This document shows, one piece after another, positions 26,445 through 37,223 of a stretch of 64,000 nucleotides of DNA. Numbering within the stretch: position 1 is the stretch's first letter; each line of letters opens with the position of its first letter. A program made the position numbers and the translations under genes. The stretch is from Eubacteriaceae bacterium ES3 (GTDB taxonomy: Bacteria > Bacillota > Clostridia > Eubacteriales > Eubacteriaceae): NCBI GenBank assembly GCA_030586155.1, contig CP130741.1, forward strand, positions 800,680 through 864,679. Direction: 5' to 3'. Under the pieces are notes generated by a model. That model was not told the DNA's origin. It worked only from the letters and a program-made list of their open reading frames with translations, and ran no database searches.

Positions 26445-27074
26445 ATGAAAAAAGCAATTATTGGCAGAAAAATTGGAATGACACAAGTGTTTGGAGAAAA
26501 CGGTGTGGCGATTCCGGTAACAGTTGTGGAAGCAGGCCCTTGCCTGGTTGTTCAGAAAAAAACAATGGAAACTGACGGATACGAAGCCGTTCAATTAGCC
26601 TTTGGTGAAGTGAAAGAGCGTCGAATGACTAAACCGCTCAAAGGACACTATGATAAAAATGGTGTTGAATATAAAAAAGTAATAAAAGAATTCAAACTTG
26701 ATGATTATGCAACGTATAATACTGGCGATACTATTTCAGCAGACGTATTTGAAGCAGGTGAAAGAGTAGATATTTCCGGAAAATCAAAAGGGAAAGGTTT
26801 CCAGGGGGTTATCAAACGACACAACCAGTCGCGTGGACCAATGGGACATGGCTCTAAATACCACAGAAGACCTGGTTCGATGGGGGCGTCTTCATATCCC
26901 TCGAGAGTTTTCAAAGGGAAAAAATTACCTGGGCAAATGGGTAATAAAAATGTAACAGCACTTAATCTGGAAGTAGTAAAAGTTATTGCTGAAGAGAATG
27001 TTATGCTCATTAAAGGCGCTGTTCCAGGTGTTAGAGGAACGCTGATTACTATCGAAACAAGCGTAAAAGCATAA
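26445..27074 (+). CDS. rplC: Ribosomal protein L3
   Basis: The 209-residue 50S protein has the N-terminal [11 protein letters not shown] signature and the long extension [20 protein letters not shown] that reaches the peptidyl-transferase centre. AGGAGG precedes the ATG. It is second in the S10 operon. Confidence 0.98.
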   Translation: MKKAIIGRKIGMTQVFGENGVAIPVTVVEAGPCLVVQKKTMETDGYEAVQLAFGEVKERRMTKPLKGHYDKNGVEYKKVIKEFKLDDYATYNTGDTISADVFEAGERVDISGKSKGKGFQGVIKRHNQSRGPMGHGSKYHRRPGSMGASSYPSRVFKGKKLPGQMGNKNVTALNLEVVKVIAEENVMLIKGAVPGVRGTLITIETSVKA

Positions 27075-27101
27075 TTACTTAGTCTGAAAGGAGGAACACA
27101 A

Positions 27102-27722
27102 ATGCCTAAAATTGACATTTTAGATGTAAAAGGAAATGTAGTAGGAGACGTCGAATTAAGTGAAGCTGTATTTGGGATTGAACCCAATGAACCAGTAGTT
27201 CATGAAGTGGTTGTGGCTTTACTGGCAAATAGAAGACAGGGAACCCGTTCTGCTAAAACTCGTTCGGAAGTACGTGGTGGTGGACGTAAACCTTGGAGAC
27301 AAAAAGGAACAGGCCGGGCAAGAGCTGGTACAATCCGTTCACCATTATGGAAAGGTGGCGGGGTGATTTTTGCACCGAAGTCTCGTGATTTCAGTAAAAA
27401 AGTCAACAAAAAAGTCAGAAATTTGGCAATGAAATCTGTATTCTCAGCTAAAGCTCAGGAGCAGGAACTACGAGTTCTGGATGCAATTGCTATGGAAGCA
27501 CCAAAAACTAAAGAAATGGTAGCAGTGCTTAATAACATAAACATCAGTAAAGCGTTAATCGTATTACCGGAAAATGATGCTAATGTTATTCGTTCAGCGA
27601 ACAATATACCAGATGTAGCAACAACTACAGTACAGGAATTAAATGTATATGATATGCTTAAATATGATTATTTAATCATGACAAAAGCAGCCTTGGAGAA
27701 AATTGAGGAGGTATATGCGTAA
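27102..27722 (+). CDS. rplD: Ribosomal protein L4
   Basis: The 206-residue protein carries the exit-tunnel loop [20 protein letters not shown]. In many bacteria L4 is the autoregulator of the S10 operon, which is relevant to the long leader before rpsJ. Its TAA stop overlaps the rplW ATG by one base. Confidence 0.97.
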   Translation: MPKIDILDVKGNVVGDVELSEAVFGIEPNEPVVHEVVVALLANRRQGTRSAKTRSEVRGGGRKPWRQKGTGRARAGTIRSPLWKGGGVIFAPKSRDFSKKVNKKVRNLAMKSVFSAKAQEQELRVLDAIAMEAPKTKEMVAVLNNINISKALIVLPENDANVIRSANNIPDVATTTVQELNVYDMLKYDYLIMTKAALEKIEEVYA

Positions 27723-28012
27723 TGAAAAATCCTCGCGATATTATTATTAAACCAATCATTACTGAGCGCAGTATGATGGATGCAGAAGACAAAAAATTCA
27801 CTTTTAAAGTAGATAAAAGAGCCAATAAAATTGAAATCAGAAATGCTGTTGAAGCTATTTTTGATGTTAAAGTTGAAAAAGTGACGACAATGAACATGAA
27901 GGGCAAAGTAAAACGAACTGGCCGTTTTGTTGGAAAACGAGCGGACTGGAAAAAAGCAGTCGTGAAACTGACTCCTGAAAGCAAGGGCATCCAGTTCTTC
28001 GAAGGTGTTTAA
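27722..28012 (+). CDS. rplW: Ribosomal protein L23
   Basis: The 96-residue protein has the typical start [11 protein letters not shown] and a C-terminal basic loop with [11 protein letters not shown]23 sits at the tunnel exit and docks trigger factor and SRP. Its GAGGAGG site lies inside the end of rplD. Confidence 0.96.
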   Translation: MKNPRDIIIKPIITERSMMDAEDKKFTFKVDKRANKIEIRNAVEAIFDVKVEKVTTMNMKGKVKRTGRFVGKRADWKKAVVKLTPESKGIQFFEGV

Positions 28013-28054
28013 TCGTAACTAACCCGAAAAGCCAAATTAGCAAGGAGGAGCCAT

Positions 28055-28885
28055 ATGGGTATCAAAAAATATAAACCAACGTCCCCTGGACGTCGAAATA
28101 TGAGCGTCAATACATTTGACGAAATTACAAAAAAAGAGCCGGAAAAATCACTGCTTGAACCGGTAAAAAAACATGCGGGCCGAAATGTGTATGGTAGAAT
28201 TACTGTCAGACATCATGGTGGTGGTGCTAAACGTAAATACAGAATTATCGATTTCAAACGTAATAAAGATAATGTACCAGGAAAAATTGCTGGTATTGAG
28301 TACGACCCAAATCGAACATCAAATATTGCATTAGTACATTATTTAGATGGTGAAAAAAGATATATTATCGCACCACTGAAATTAAAAGTGGGAGATATGA
28401 TTATGTCTGGACCTGATGCGGATATTACTGTTGGTAACTGTTTACCACTTAAAAATATTCCGGTCGGTACAATTATCCACAATGTAGAATTAAAAGCCGG
28501 AAAAGGCGCTCAAATGGTCCGCTCAGCCGGAGCAAGTGCTCAGCTGATGGCGAAGGAAGGCAATTACGCAACACTACGATTGCCATCTGGTGAAATGCGT
28601 CTTGTTCGTCTGGAATGTCGAGCTACTATCGGTCAGGTAGGAAATCTTGATCATCAGAATGTTCGAATCGGTAAGGCTGGTCGAAAAAGACATATGGGTA
28701 TTAGACCAACTGTTCGTGGTTCTGTTATGAACCCGAATGACCATCCACACGGTGGTGGTGAAGGTCGAGCTCCAGTTGGACGTTCAGGTCCTGTTACACC
28801 TTGGGGTAAACCTGCACTTGGTTACAAAACTCGTAAGAAAAATAAGCAATCTGATAAATATATCGTAAGATCACGTAAAAAATAA
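28055..28885 (+). CDS. rplB: Ribosomal protein L2
   Basis: The 276-residue protein has [13 protein letters not shown] near the start, the RNA-binding [16 protein letters not shown] and the conserved [18 protein letters not shown] loop with the histidine near the peptidyl-transferase centre. AAGGAGGAG lies before the ATG. Confidence 0.98.
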   Translation: MGIKKYKPTSPGRRNMSVNTFDEITKKEPEKSLLEPVKKHAGRNVYGRITVRHHGGGAKRKYRIIDFKRNKDNVPGKIAGIEYDPNRTSNIALVHYLDGEKRYIIAPLKLKVGDMIMSGPDADITVGNCLPLKNIPVGTIIHNVELKAGKGAQMVRSAGASAQLMAKEGNYATLRLPSGEMRLVRLECRATIGQVGNLDHQNVRIGKAGRKRHMGIRPTVRGSVMNPNDHPHGGGEGRAPVGRSGPVTPWGKPALGYKTRKKNKQSDKYIVRSRKK

Positions 28886-28920
28886 ATCAACCGTATAGAT
28901 ACACGAGAGGAGGTTGAACA

Positions 28921-29199
28921 ATGGGTAGATCATTAAAAAAAGGACCTTTTGTTGACGAAAAGTTACTTAGAAGAATAGAAGCTATGAACGAAAAAGGCGA
29001 GAAAAATGTAATTAAAAGCTGGTCTAGAAGTTCCACTTTGTTCCCACAGATGGTCGGTCACACAATTGCTGTTCATGATGGCCGTAAACATGTGCCGGTT
29101 TATGTAACAGAAGATATGGTCGGTCACAAACTGGGAGAATTTGCACCAACAAGAACCTATCGCGGTCATGCTGGTGAAAAGAAATCGAAATTAAGATAG
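28921..29199 (+). CDS. rpsS: Ribosomal protein S19
   Basis: The 92-residue protein begins [12 protein letters not shown], a universal S19 start, and has the [17 protein letters not shown]-terminal block. It binds 16S rRNA in the 30S head with S13. Confidence 0.97.
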   Translation: MGRSLKKGPFVDEKLLRRIEAMNEKGEKNVIKSWSRSSTLFPQMVGHTIAVHDGRKHVPVYVTEDMVGHKLGEFAPTRTYRGHAGEKKSKLR

Positions 29200-29217
29200 C
29201 CATAAGGAGGTAACGAT

Positions 29218-29553
29218 ATGGAAGCTAGAGCAACAGCTAAATATGTGCGTGTTTCATCCAGAAAGGCTAAGTTAGTGGCTGATTTAATCAGAGGAAAAAG
29301 TATTGGAGAAGCATTAAGCATTTTGGCATTAACACCTAATAAAGCAGCGGGCGTGATTGACAAAGTCGTCAAGTCGGCTTTGGCAAATGCTGAAAATAAT
29401 CATAATATGAACCCTGAAAATCTGTATGTAGATCAGATTTTTGCTAATCAGGGTCCGACAATGAAGCGATTTAGAGCGGGTGCACAGGGACGTGCCAGCG
29501 TTATTCGTAAAAGAACGTCTCATATTACAGCCGTATTGAAAGAAAAAGAGTAA
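29218..29553 (+). CDS. rplV: Ribosomal protein L22
   Basis: The 111-residue protein has [20 protein letters not shown] and the tunnel hairpin ending [23 protein letters not shown] precedes the ATG, which lies 18 bases after rpsS. Confidence 0.97.
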   Translation: MEARATAKYVRVSSRKAKLVADLIRGKSIGEALSILALTPNKAAGVIDKVVKSALANAENNHNMNPENLYVDQIFANQGPTMKRFRAGAQGRASVIRKRTSHITAVLKEKE

Positions 29554-29566
29554 GGAGGACACGTTT

Positions 29567-30289
29567 TTGGGTCAAAAAGTCAATGCTCATGGGTTAAGAG
29601 TCGGCGTCATCAAGGACTGGAATGCAAAATGGTTTGCTAATGACAAGGATTTTGCAGATTATCTGATCGAAGATAATCAGGTTCGCAAATATATTAAAAA
29701 AAGCCAGTTTCAGGCTGGGATTTCTAAAATTGTTATTGAACGATTTGGGAACAAAGTTCGAGTTCATATTTATACAGCTAAGCCAGGGATGATTATTGGT
29801 CGGGGCGGTGCTGGTATCGACGCACTGCGACTGGAACTGGAAAAAATGACAAAGAAAACAGTGTTTATCAATATTGTTGAAGTTAAAAACATCGATATGG
29901 ATGCACAGTTAATTGCAGAAAATATTGCTTCACAGCTGGAAAGACGAATCTCTTTCAGAAGAGCGATGAAACAGTGTATGCAGCGAACAATGCGTGCAGG
30001 CGCTAAAGGAATCAAAACAGCTGTAGCAGGACGATTAAACGGAGCTGAAATGGCGCGAAGTGAGCATTACGCACAGGGGAATGTGCCAATGCAGACACTA
30101 AGAGCAGATATCAGTTATGGATTTGCCGAAGCTGACACTACCTACGGAAAGTTGGGTGTTAAAGTCTGGGTAAATAAAGGAGAAATTTTAACAGGCCGTG
30201 AAGACATTCTGGCAGTTGCGACTGAAGAAGAAGCAAAACCAAAGAAAAACACACGAAAAAAAGCTCCTACTAACCGAACTGAAAACTAG
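29567..30289 (+). CDS. rpsC: Ribosomal protein S3
   Basis: The 240-residue protein has the KH domain motif [12 protein letters not shown] at about 70-81 and a lysine-rich C-terminal tail. The start is TTG at 29567 behind AAGGAGGAC: translation from there gives [13 protein letters not shown], the usual S3 start. S3 shapes the mRNA entry site. Confidence 0.96.
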   Translation: MGQKVNAHGLRVGVIKDWNAKWFANDKDFADYLIEDNQVRKYIKKSQFQAGISKIVIERFGNKVRVHIYTAKPGMIIGRGGAGIDALRLELEKMTKKTVFINIVEVKNIDMDAQLIAENIASQLERRISFRRAMKQCMQRTMRAGAKGIKTAVAGRLNGAEMARSEHYAQGNVPMQTLRADISYGFAEADTTYGKLGVKVWVNKGEILTGREDILAVATEEEAKPKKNTRKKAPTNRTEN

Positions 30290-30307
30290 AGAGAGGAGGA
30301 CAACATT

Positions 30308-30748
30308 ATGTTAATGCCTAAACGTGTAAAACGAAGAAGAGTACACAGAGGTCGAATGAAAGGGAAGGCTACAAGAGGTAACAAGATCACTTATGGTGAT
30401 TATGCTATCCAGGCTTTAGAACCAGCATGGATTACAGCCAATCAGATTGAAGCTGCCCGTATTGCGATGACCAGATATATAAAAAGAGGTGGTAAGGTTT
30501 GGATCAAGGTATTCCCTGACAAACCAGTTACACAAAAACCGGCAGAAACTCGAATGGGTTCCGGTAAAGGGTCCCCAGAGTATTGGGTTGCAGTGGTAAA
30601 ACCAGGTAGAGTAATGTTTGAAATTTCGGGCATTCCGGAAGATGTCGCTCGTGAAGCCATGCGACTGGCACAGCATAAGCTACCCATCAAAACGAAATTT
30701 ATCACTCGAAAAGATCAGGAAGCACAAGAAGTGGGTGATGAGTCATGA
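30308..30748 (+). CDS. rplP: Ribosomal protein L16
   Basis: The 146-residue protein has the family start [19 protein letters not shown] and [29 protein letters not shown] lies 8 bases before the ATG at 30308. It overlaps rpmC by 4 bases. Confidence 0.97.
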   Translation: MLMPKRVKRRRVHRGRMKGKATRGNKITYGDYAIQALEPAWITANQIEAARIAMTRYIKRGGKVWIKVFPDKPVTQKPAETRMGSGKGSPEYWVAVVKPGRVMFEISGIPEDVAREAMRLAQHKLPIKTKFITRKDQEAQEVGDES

Positions 30749-30945
30749 AACCAAGTGAATTAAGAGAATTATCAAGTATCGAACTGGAAACAAAATTGGG
30801 TGATTTAAAAGAGGAACTGTTTAATCTGAGATTTCAGCATGCAACTGGACAGCTTGAAAACCCGATGCGAATCAGAGAAGTGAAAAAAACCTATGCACGA
30901 GTAAAAACCATTATTCAGGAACGTGCAATGGCTAATAAAGCATAA
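30745..30945 (+). CDS. rpmC: Ribosomal protein L29
   Basis: The 66-residue helical hairpin protein has [14 protein letters not shown] and [16 protein letters not shown], typical of L29. Its ATG overlaps the rplP stop (ATGA). Confidence 0.96.
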   Translation: MKPSELRELSSIELETKLGDLKEELFNLRFQHATGQLENPMRIREVKKTYARVKTIIQERAMANKA

Positions 30946-30969
30946 CCGGAAGGTAAGGAGGTTTAGCTG

Positions 30970-31227
30970 ATGTCAGAAAGAAATTACAGAAAAACTCGAA
31001 TTGGTAAAGTAGTCAGCGATAAAATGGATAAAACCATCGTCGTAGCTGTCGAAACGTTCGTTAAACATCCATTATACAACAAACGAGTCAAAAGAACTGT
31101 GAAATTCAAGGCGCATGATGAAGAAAACACATGTAGCATTGGTGATAAAGTTAAAATAATGGAAACAAGACCGTTAAGTAAAGATAAACGCTGGAGATTA
31201 GTAGAAATCGTAGAGAAAGCACTATAG
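30970..31227 (+). CDS. rpsQ: Ribosomal protein S17
   Basis: The 85-residue OB-fold protein has [20 protein letters not shown] and the C-terminal [27 protein letters not shown] precedes the start. Confidence 0.97.
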   Translation: MSERNYRKTRIGKVVSDKMDKTIVVAVETFVKHPLYNKRVKRTVKFKAHDEENTCSIGDKVKIMETRPLSKDKRWRLVEIVEKAL

Positions 31228-31254
31228 GCAAGTGCGCGGAAGGAGGTATTTCGG

Positions 31255-31623
31255 ATGATTCAACAGGAAACGAGATTAAAAGTAGCTGATAATACCGGTG
31301 CAAAAGAATTGTTGTGTATCCGTGTTCTCGGTGGTTCCGGACGTCGATATGCAAATATCGGTGATATCATTGTGTGTGCTGTCAAAAGTGCTGCACCAGG
31401 TGGTGACGTTAAAAAAGGCGATGTTGTGAAAGCAGTTGTCGTTAGAACAAAAAATGGAATCAGAAGAGACGATGGATCTTACATTAAATTTGACCAAAAT
31501 GCAGCGGTTCTAATAAAAGATGATAAAAACCCTAAAGGTACCCGTATTTTTGGACCTGTGGCACGTGAGTTAAGGGACAAAAAATTTATGAAAATCGTAT
31601 CTTTGGCTCCTGAAGTACTGTAA
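31255..31623 (+). CDS. rplN: Ribosomal protein L14
   Basis: The 122-residue protein begins [20 protein letters not shown] and has [20 protein letters not shown] near the end, both diagnostic of L14. AAGGAGG precedes it. Confidence 0.98.
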   Translation: MIQQETRLKVADNTGAKELLCIRVLGGSGRRYANIGDIIVCAVKSAAPGGDVKKGDVVKAVVVRTKNGIRRDDGSYIKFDQNAAVLIKDDKNPKGTRIFGPVARELRDKKFMKIVSLAPEVL

Positions 31624-31640
31624 TTAGGAGGGATAGAAAG

Positions 31641-31955
31641 ATGCATGTTAAAAAAGATGATATTGTTGTAGTCATTACTGGTAAAGATAAGGGGAAAAAA
31701 GGTAAAGTAATTCAGTCTTTCCCAAAAGAATCAAAAGTACTCGTAGAGAATATTAACATGATTACAAAACATAAAAAACCAACTCAGCAGATGCAGCAGG
31801 GTGGTATTGTGACACAAGAAGGTAAAATTGATGCTTCAAAAGTCATGCTTTTCTGTGAAAAATGTAATCGTGGGGTTCGTACGGGCCACAAATTTCTGGC
31901 TGATGGAAAAAAAGTCAGATTCTGCAAAAAATGCAATGAAACATTTAATAACTAA
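31641..31955 (+). CDS. rplX: Ribosomal protein L24, zinc-ribbon form
   Basis: The 104-residue protein has the KOW start [20 protein letters not shown]. Its C-terminal half contains two CxxC pairs (CEKCN and CKKCN), the metal-binding variant found in some bacteria. L24 begins 50S assembly. Confidence 0.97.
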   Translation: MHVKKDDIVVVITGKDKGKKGKVIQSFPKESKVLVENINMITKHKKPTQQMQQGGIVTQEGKIDASKVMLFCEKCNRGVRTGHKFLADGKKVRFCKKCNETFNN

Positions 31956-31975
31956 AAGCAGAAAGGAGGATAATA

Positions 31976-32518
31976 ATGCCTAGATTAAAAGATAAATATA
32001 AAAGTGAAGTAATTCCAGCCTTAATGGAAAAATTTCAATATGATAATATCATGCAAGTGCCAAAACTTGAAAAAGTAGTAATTAATATGGGACTGGGTGA
32101 TTGTAAAGATAACAGTAAGGCAATGGAAGCAGCTGTGATCGACTTACAGATTATTGCTGGACAAAAAGCTATAGTTACTAAAGCCAAAAAATCAGTTGCT
32201 AACTTTAAGGTTAGAGAAGGTATGAACATTGGAGCAAAAGTAACACTGCGCAGTGATAAAATGTATGAGTTTTCTGATAAACTATTTAATGTAGCGCTTC
32301 CTCGTGTACGAGATTTTAGAGGATTATCAAATAAATCATTCGACGGACGCGGAAATTACGCCTTCGGAGTCAAAGAGCAGTTAATTTTTCCAGAGATCGA
32401 TTATGATAAAGTAGAACAGGTACGAGGGATGGATATTATCTTCGTAACCACGGCAAAAACGGACGAAGAAGCGCACGAATTATTAGCGCTGCTTGGCGTT
32501 CCATTCAGTAAAGCGTAA
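31976..32518 (+). CDS. rplE: Ribosomal protein L5
   Basis: The 180-residue protein has [31 protein letters not shown], and the C-terminal [21 protein letters not shown]5 binds 5S rRNA and contacts the P-site tRNA. Confidence 0.98.
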   Translation: MPRLKDKYKSEVIPALMEKFQYDNIMQVPKLEKVVINMGLGDCKDNSKAMEAAVIDLQIIAGQKAIVTKAKKSVANFKVREGMNIGAKVTLRSDKMYEFSDKLFNVALPRVRDFRGLSNKSFDGRGNYAFGVKEQLIFPEIDYDKVEQVRGMDIIFVTTAKTDEEAHELLALLGVPFSKA

Positions 32519-32530
32519 GGAGGAGTTTTC

Positions 32531-32716
32531 ATGGCAAAAACAGCAATGAAAGAAAAACAGAAGCGGAAACAAAAGTTTTCAACACGTGAGTACAATCGAT
32601 GCAGAATATGTGGACGACCTCATGCGTACCTGAGAAAATTTGGTATTTGCCGTATTTGTTTCCGAGAATTAGCTTATAAAGGCGAAATTCCTGGTGTAAA
32701 AAAAGCGAGCTGGTAA
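32531..32716 (+). CDS. rpsN: Ribosomal protein S14, type Z
   Basis: The 61-residue short zinc-binding form has [20 protein letters not shown] with four cysteines. AAGGAGG precedes the ATG, 12 bases after rplE. Confidence 0.97.
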   Translation: MAKTAMKEKQKRKQKFSTREYNRCRICGRPHAYLRKFGICRICFRELAYKGEIPGVKKASW

Positions 32717-32745
32717 ATATCAGCTAATAAAAGGAGGTACCCAGT

Positions 32746-33144
32746 ATGGTAATGACTGATCCGATTGCGGATATGTTAACCCGCATCCGAAATGCAAATG
32801 ATGCAGGACATAAAATGGTCGAAATCCCTGCTTCCAATGAAAAAAGAGCAATTGCAGATATTTTGATGGAAGAAGGATATATAAATAAAGTTGAATATGT
32901 TGAAGACGAAAAACAGGGTATGATTAAAGTAACCCTTAAATATGGTGAAAACAAAAGTCGAGTAATTTCTGGAATCAAACGAATCTCTAAACCGGGATTA
33001 CGCGTTTATGCGGGACATGCAGACCTGCCAAAAGTTCTTAATGGCTTGGGTATAGCTGTTATTTCGACTTCAAAAGGTGTTATGACCGATAAAAAAGCTA
33101 GAAATGCTGGTATCGGCGGCGAAGTGATTTGTTACGTCTGGTAA
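32746..33144 (+). CDS. rpsH: Ribosomal protein S8
   Basis: The 132-residue protein has [16 protein letters not shown] and ends GGEVICYVW, as S8 does. The ATG at 32746 follows AAGGAGG; an ATG two codons later gives the commoner start MTDP and cannot be excluded. Confidence 0.97.
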   Translation: MVMTDPIADMLTRIRNANDAGHKMVEIPASNEKRAIADILMEEGYINKVEYVEDEKQGMIKVTLKYGENKSRVISGIKRISKPGLRVYAGHADLPKVLNGLGIAVISTSKGVMTDKKARNAGIGGEVICYVW

Positions 33145-33168
33145 CAAAGTTAGGCAGGAGGTAATATT

Positions 33169-33705
33169 ATGTCAAGAATAGGAAAAGCACCTGTTGCGAT
33201 CCTCCAGGGAGTGGACATTAAAAAAGATGGCCAGACATTAACGGTCAAAGGTCCTTTAGGTCAGCTCGTTCGTACATTTCATCCAGAAATTGGGATTGAA
33301 GTAACTGCAGACGAGGTCCTTGTTACACGTCCGTCGGATAGTAAAGATCATCGTTCATTACACGGTTTAACCCGTGCACTGATTCAGAATATGGTAACTG
33401 GCGTCAGTACTGGATTCACTAAAGGCCTCGAAATCAGCGGTGTTGGTTATCGTGCAGAGAAAAAAGGCAAAAATCTGGTTATGAACCTTGGTTACTCACA
33501 TCCTGTTGAAATGGCTGATCCAGAAGGTGTTGAAACAGTAATTGAGTCAAATACAAAGGTTCAGGTTAAAGGAATCAGTAAAGAAGCTGTTGGCGCTCAT
33601 GCAGCCAATATTCGTGCTAAAAGACCACCAGAACCTTATAAAGGTCATGGAATTCGTTACACTGATGAAACAATCAGACGTAAAGAAGGTAAAACCGGCA
33701 AGTAA
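33169..33705 (+). CDS. rplF: Ribosomal protein L6
   Basis: The 178-residue protein starts [11 protein letters not shown] and ends with [20 protein letters not shown], the L6 signature. AGGAGG precedes it. Confidence 0.97.
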   Translation: MSRIGKAPVAILQGVDIKKDGQTLTVKGPLGQLVRTFHPEIGIEVTADEVLVTRPSDSKDHRSLHGLTRALIQNMVTGVSTGFTKGLEISGVGYRAEKKGKNLVMNLGYSHPVEMADPEGVETVIESNTKVQVKGISKEAVGAHAANIRAKRPPEPYKGHGIRYTDETIRRKEGKTGK

Positions 33706-33739
33706 GCCGAAAGGTAAATTTGCGAAAGGAGTACACTAA

Positions 33740-34108
33740 ATGATTAAAAAAATCGATAAAAACAAATTGCGTTTAAAACGTCATGTGCGGGTCCGAAACA
33801 AAATTACCGGAACTGAAGAAAGACCGCGTTTGAATGTTTTTAGAAGCAATAAAAATATGTACGCACAGATTATTGATGATTCAAAAGGAATCACATTAGT
33901 ATCCGCTTCTTCCATAGATACCGATCTGAAGGCTCAGATTGAAAATGGAGGAGATAAGTCAGGAGCAAAAAAAGTTGGCGAAGCTATTGCTAAAAAGGCT
34001 GTAGAAAAAGGCATCGTCAATGTCGTTTTTGACCGCGGAGGCTATGAATATCATGGTAGAGTAAAAGAATTAGCTGAAGGCGCGCGTGAAGCTGGCCTTA
34101 AATTCTAG
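33740..34108 (+). CDS. rplR: Ribosomal protein L18
   Basis: The 122-residue protein has [20 protein letters not shown] and [20 protein letters not shown], diagnostic for L18, which binds 5S rRNA with L5. Confidence 0.97.
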   Translation: MIKKIDKNKLRLKRHVRVRNKITGTEERPRLNVFRSNKNMYAQIIDDSKGITLVSASSIDTDLKAQIENGGDKSGAKKVGEAIAKKAVEKGIVNVVFDRGGYEYHGRVKELAEGAREAGLKF

Positions 34109-34125
34109 GCGAAGGAGGTCAATTG

Positions 34126-34632
34126 ATGCAGAATACAAAGATTGATCCAAGCACTCTGGATTTAAAAGAAAGAGTCGTAGCCATTAACCGCGTAACTAAA
34201 GTAGTTAAAGGTGGACGAAACTTCAGATTCAGTTGTCTTGTGATTGTTGGAGATGAAAATGGTCATGTTGGAGTTGGAAAAGGAAAAGCAATGGAAATTC
34301 CTGATGCAATCCGTAAAGGAATTGATTCGGCAAAAAAATCGCTAATCAAAGTTCCTATGGTTGGCACTACAATTCCACACAGCACTAACGGTATTGCTGG
34401 AGCAGGTCATGTTTTATTAAAACCAGCTGGCGAAGGTACTGGTGTTATCGCTGGTGGTCCAGTTCGTGCGGTACTTGAACTGGCAGGAATCCGAGATATC
34501 AGAACGAAATCATTGGGTTCAAATAACGCCAGAAATATGGTTAATGCTACAATTCAGGGACTTGCTGGACTTACGACAGTTGAGGAAGTTGCTGCAAAGC
34601 GTGGTAAAAAACCGGAAGAAATTCTGGGTTAG
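34126..34632 (+). CDS. rpsE: Ribosomal protein S5
   Basis: The 168-residue protein has the dsRNA-binding block [20 protein letters not shown] and [20 protein letters not shown]-like sequence. ATG at 34126 was chosen over the adjacent TTG at 34123 because AGGAGG lies 7 bases before it. Confidence 0.97.
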   Translation: MQNTKIDPSTLDLKERVVAINRVTKVVKGGRNFRFSCLVIVGDENGHVGVGKGKAMEIPDAIRKGIDSAKKSLIKVPMVGTTIPHSTNGIAGAGHVLLKPAGEGTGVIAGGPVRAVLELAGIRDIRTKSLGSNNARNMVNATIQGLAGLTTVEEVAAKRGKKPEEILG

Positions 34633-34642
34633 GGGGATCATT

Positions 34643-34825
34643 GTGGCTAAAAAACTAGAAATAACTCTAAAGAAAAGCCTGATTGGTCGTAATCAGAAGC
34701 AGCGAAAGACGATTGAAGCGCTGGGACTTAAAAAGATTGGCCAGACGGTTACTCATAATGATACACCTCAAATTCGTGGAATGATTCATCGAACAGATTT
34801 TATGCTCGATGTTAAAGAAGTATAG
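34643..34825 (+). CDS. rpmD: Ribosomal protein L30
   Basis: The 60-residue protein translates as [17 protein letters not shown] and continues with [10 protein letters not shown] and [11 protein letters not shown]. The start is GTG at 34643 behind AGGGGGA. The same frame is open upstream into rpsE, but that extension is spurious. Gene order rpsE-rpmD-rplO is standard. Confidence 0.95.
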   Translation: MAKKLEITLKKSLIGRNQKQRKTIEALGLKKIGQTVTHNDTPQIRGMIHRTDFMLDVKEV

Positions 34826-34835
34826 GAGGTGCAAC

Positions 34836-35279
34836 ATGAGATTACATACTTTAAGTCCAGCACCTGGTTCTAGAAAAACGCAAAAACGTAAAGGTCGCGG
34901 TACTGGTTCAGGTCTAGGAAAGACAGCTGGACGTGGTCAGGATGGACAGAAATCACGTTCAGGCGGAGGCGTTCGACCAGGTTTTGAAGGGGGTCAAATG
35001 CCACTGGCTAGAAGACTGCCTAAAAGAGGGTTTACAAACGCCCGATATAAAAAGACTTTTTCAATTGTAAATATTTCTGAATTGAACAAGTTTGATGAAA
35101 ATACAGTAGTAACTCCAGAACTTTTGCTAGAATATGGTTTCATCAGGAAAATCCAGGATGGTGTGAAGATTCTTGGAAATGGTGAAATTGAAAAAGCTTT
35201 GACTGTTAAAGCAAATAAAATCAGCAAATCGGCCCAAGAAAAGATTGTTGCTGCAGGAGGAAAGGTAGAGGTGATCTAA
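34836..35279 (+). CDS. rplO: Ribosomal protein L15
   Basis: The 147-residue protein starts [14 protein letters not shown], followed by the glycine-rich [20 protein letters not shown]. The ATG at 34836 follows AGGAGGT at 34824-34830; an in-frame start at 34809 inside rpmD was rejected. Confidence 0.97.
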   Translation: MRLHTLSPAPGSRKTQKRKGRGTGSGLGKTAGRGQDGQKSRSGGGVRPGFEGGQMPLARRLPKRGFTNARYKKTFSIVNISELNKFDENTVVTPELLLEYGFIRKIQDGVKILGNGEIEKALTVKANKISKSAQEKIVAAGGKVEVI

Positions 35280-35280
35280 G

Positions 35281-36540
35281 ATGCTCTCTACCTTGAAGGA
35301 TGCCTGGAAAATTCCAGATTTAAGAAGAAAGATAATCATAACGTTGGCGTTACTCTTCGTTTATCGCCTCGGTTCATTTATACCAGTTCCTTTTGTTGAT
35401 ACTGCGCAACTTGCGACTTTAGTCAATGATAATGGTATTTTTGGCCTTTTTAACATTTTATCTGGGGGGAACTTTGGCAATTTTACAATTTTTGCCATGA
35501 GTATTACTCCTTATATTAATGCATCAATTATTATGAATCTTCTGGCTTTTGCAATTCCAGCTTTAGAGAAATTGCAAAAGGAAGGTGAAGAAGGACGTAA
35601 AAAACTGGCTCAATATACCCGGTTTTTAACGATTATATTGGCATTGATTCAGGCACTGGGTATGAGTTTGTCTTTTGGAGATATACTGGTTGAACGTACT
35701 GCCTTCAATGTATTTGTGGTGGTGCTTTGTATCACTTCTGGTACGGCATTCCTGATGTATTTAGGTGAGCAAATCACTGAGAGTGGTATCGGAAACGGTA
35801 TTTCACTGATTATCTTTACCAGTATTGTATCTAGAATTCCTTCAGGAATCATGACGATGTATGATTATGTTACTGTAGGAACTTTATCAGTAGTTAGTCT
35901 GATCTTGTTTGCCGTTTTTGTTGTCTTGGTTGTGGTAGGTGTAGTTGCCATTCAGGAAGGCCAGAGAAGGATTCCTGTTCAATATGCCAAGAGAGTTGTT
36001 GGACGTAAAATGTATGGTGGACAAAGCACTCATATTCCAATGCGTGTTAATATGGCTGGGGTTATTCCTGTAATTTTTGCCAGTTCACTAACTTTGTTTC
36101 CAGCTACTATTGCCAGTTTTTTCCCGAACTCAGGTTTTGCTAATTTTATTTCAACTTATTTTGCCTGGGGTTCCTGGTTAAGCAATATTATTTATATTTT
36201 ATTAATTGTTGCTTTTACTTATTTCTATACAGCAGTAACTTTTAATCCTTTTGATATTGCGGATAATATTAAAAAGCAGGGCGGTTATATTCCAGGTATC
36301 AGACCGGGAAAGCCTACTGTAGAGTATCTGACTCGAATCATGAACCGATTAACTTTATTTGGCGGAATTTTTCTGGCTGCCATTGCCATTATTCCAATCT
36401 TTGTTGGAAATATAATGGGTGTTAGTCTACAATTTGGCGGAACCAGCCTATTAATTGTAGTTGGTGTTGCTATGGAGTCAGTAAAACAGATTGAAGCAGA
36501 AATGATGATGAGACACCATCAGGGTTTTTTAAAATCTTAG
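35281..36540 (+). CDS. secY: Preprotein translocase subunit SecY
   Basis: The 419-residue membrane protein is the channel of the Sec system. It has about ten hydrophobic segments, the start LRRKIIITLALLFVYRLGSF, a plug region with GGNFGNFTIFAMSITPYINA, and GISLIIFTSIV. It starts one base after the rplO stop, and its Shine-Dalgarno (GAGGTGATC) lies inside rplO, so the two are coupled. Confidence 0.97.
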   Translation: MLSTLKDAWKIPDLRRKIIITLALLFVYRLGSFIPVPFVDTAQLATLVNDNGIFGLFNILSGGNFGNFTIFAMSITPYINASIIMNLLAFAIPALEKLQKEGEEGRKKLAQYTRFLTIILALIQALGMSLSFGDILVERTAFNVFVVVLCITSGTAFLMYLGEQITESGIGNGISLIIFTSIVSRIPSGIMTMYDYVTVGTLSVVSLILFAVFVVLVVVGVVAIQEGQRRIPVQYAKRVVGRKMYGGQSTHIPMRVNMAGVIPVIFASSLTLFPATIASFFPNSGFANFISTYFAWGSWLSNIIYILLIVAFTYFYTAVTFNPFDIADNIKKQGGYIPGIRPGKPTVEYLTRIMNRLTLFGGIFLAAIAIIPIFVGNIMGVSLQFGGTSLLIVVGVAMESVKQIEAEMMMRHHQGFLKS

Positions 36541-36561
36541 ACGAACAGGAGATAGTTAAAA

Positions 36562-37221
36562 ATGAGAATAGTATTATTAGGACCTCCTGGTGCAGGAAAA
36601 GGTACACAAGCTTCACGCATCAGTGAAACATACAACATTCCGCACATTTCAACAGGTGATATATTCAGAGCAAACATGAAAAATGAAACGCCGTTAGGAC
36701 TTAAAGCGAAAGAATACATGAACAATGGACAACTTGTTCCGGATAGCCTGGTTATTGATATGGTCAGAGACAGACTCCAACAGGATGATGTTAAAAATGC
36801 CGGATATGGTTATCTACTAGATGGCTTTCCGAGAACTGTGGCACAAGCTGAAGCGCTGGACGCTATAAACAATGACAACGGTGGAGCGCTTAATTTCGTG
36901 ATTAATCTGGAAGTACCCTTTGACATTCTCATTGACAGAATAACAGGACGAAGAATCTGTCCGGTCTGTCAGGCTACTTATCATATTAAAAACAACAAAC
37001 CTAAAGTTGAAGGAATTTGCGACAATGATGGAGCGGAACTGTTTCAACGTGAAGATGATCAGGAAGAAACAGTGAAGAATCGAATAAAGGTTTATCAAAC
37101 TGAGACGGAACCTTTAATTGGCTACTATACAAATTCTGGAGTTATTGCAAATGTAAATGGACTGCAACATATGGATGATGTATTCATGGATATTAAGAAA
37201 ACTCTGGATGGAGTCAATTAA
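36562..37221 (+). CDS. adk: Adenylate kinase, zinc-lid type
   Basis: Adk interconverts ATP, AMP and ADP. The 219-residue protein has the P-loop GPPGAGKGTQ (7-16), AMP-site TGDIFR and DGFPRT. The long lid contains C133, C136, C153 and D156, the Cys3-Asp metal site of Gram-positive adenylate kinases. It lies in the spc operon between secY and map. Confidence 0.97.
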   Translation: MRIVLLGPPGAGKGTQASRISETYNIPHISTGDIFRANMKNETPLGLKAKEYMNNGQLVPDSLVIDMVRDRLQQDDVKNAGYGYLLDGFPRTVAQAEALDAINNDNGGALNFVINLEVPFDILIDRITGRRICPVCQATYHIKNNKPKVEGICDNDGAELFQREDDQEETVKNRIKVYQTETEPLIGYYTNSGVIANVNGLQHMDDVFMDIKKTLDGVN

Positions 37222-37223
37222 GG

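Noticed and set aside
34442-34642. An N-terminal extension of rpmD into rpsE
   Set aside because: L30 proteins are about 60 residues; the GTG at 34643 with an upstream site gives exactly that. The upstream part is rpsE read in another frame.
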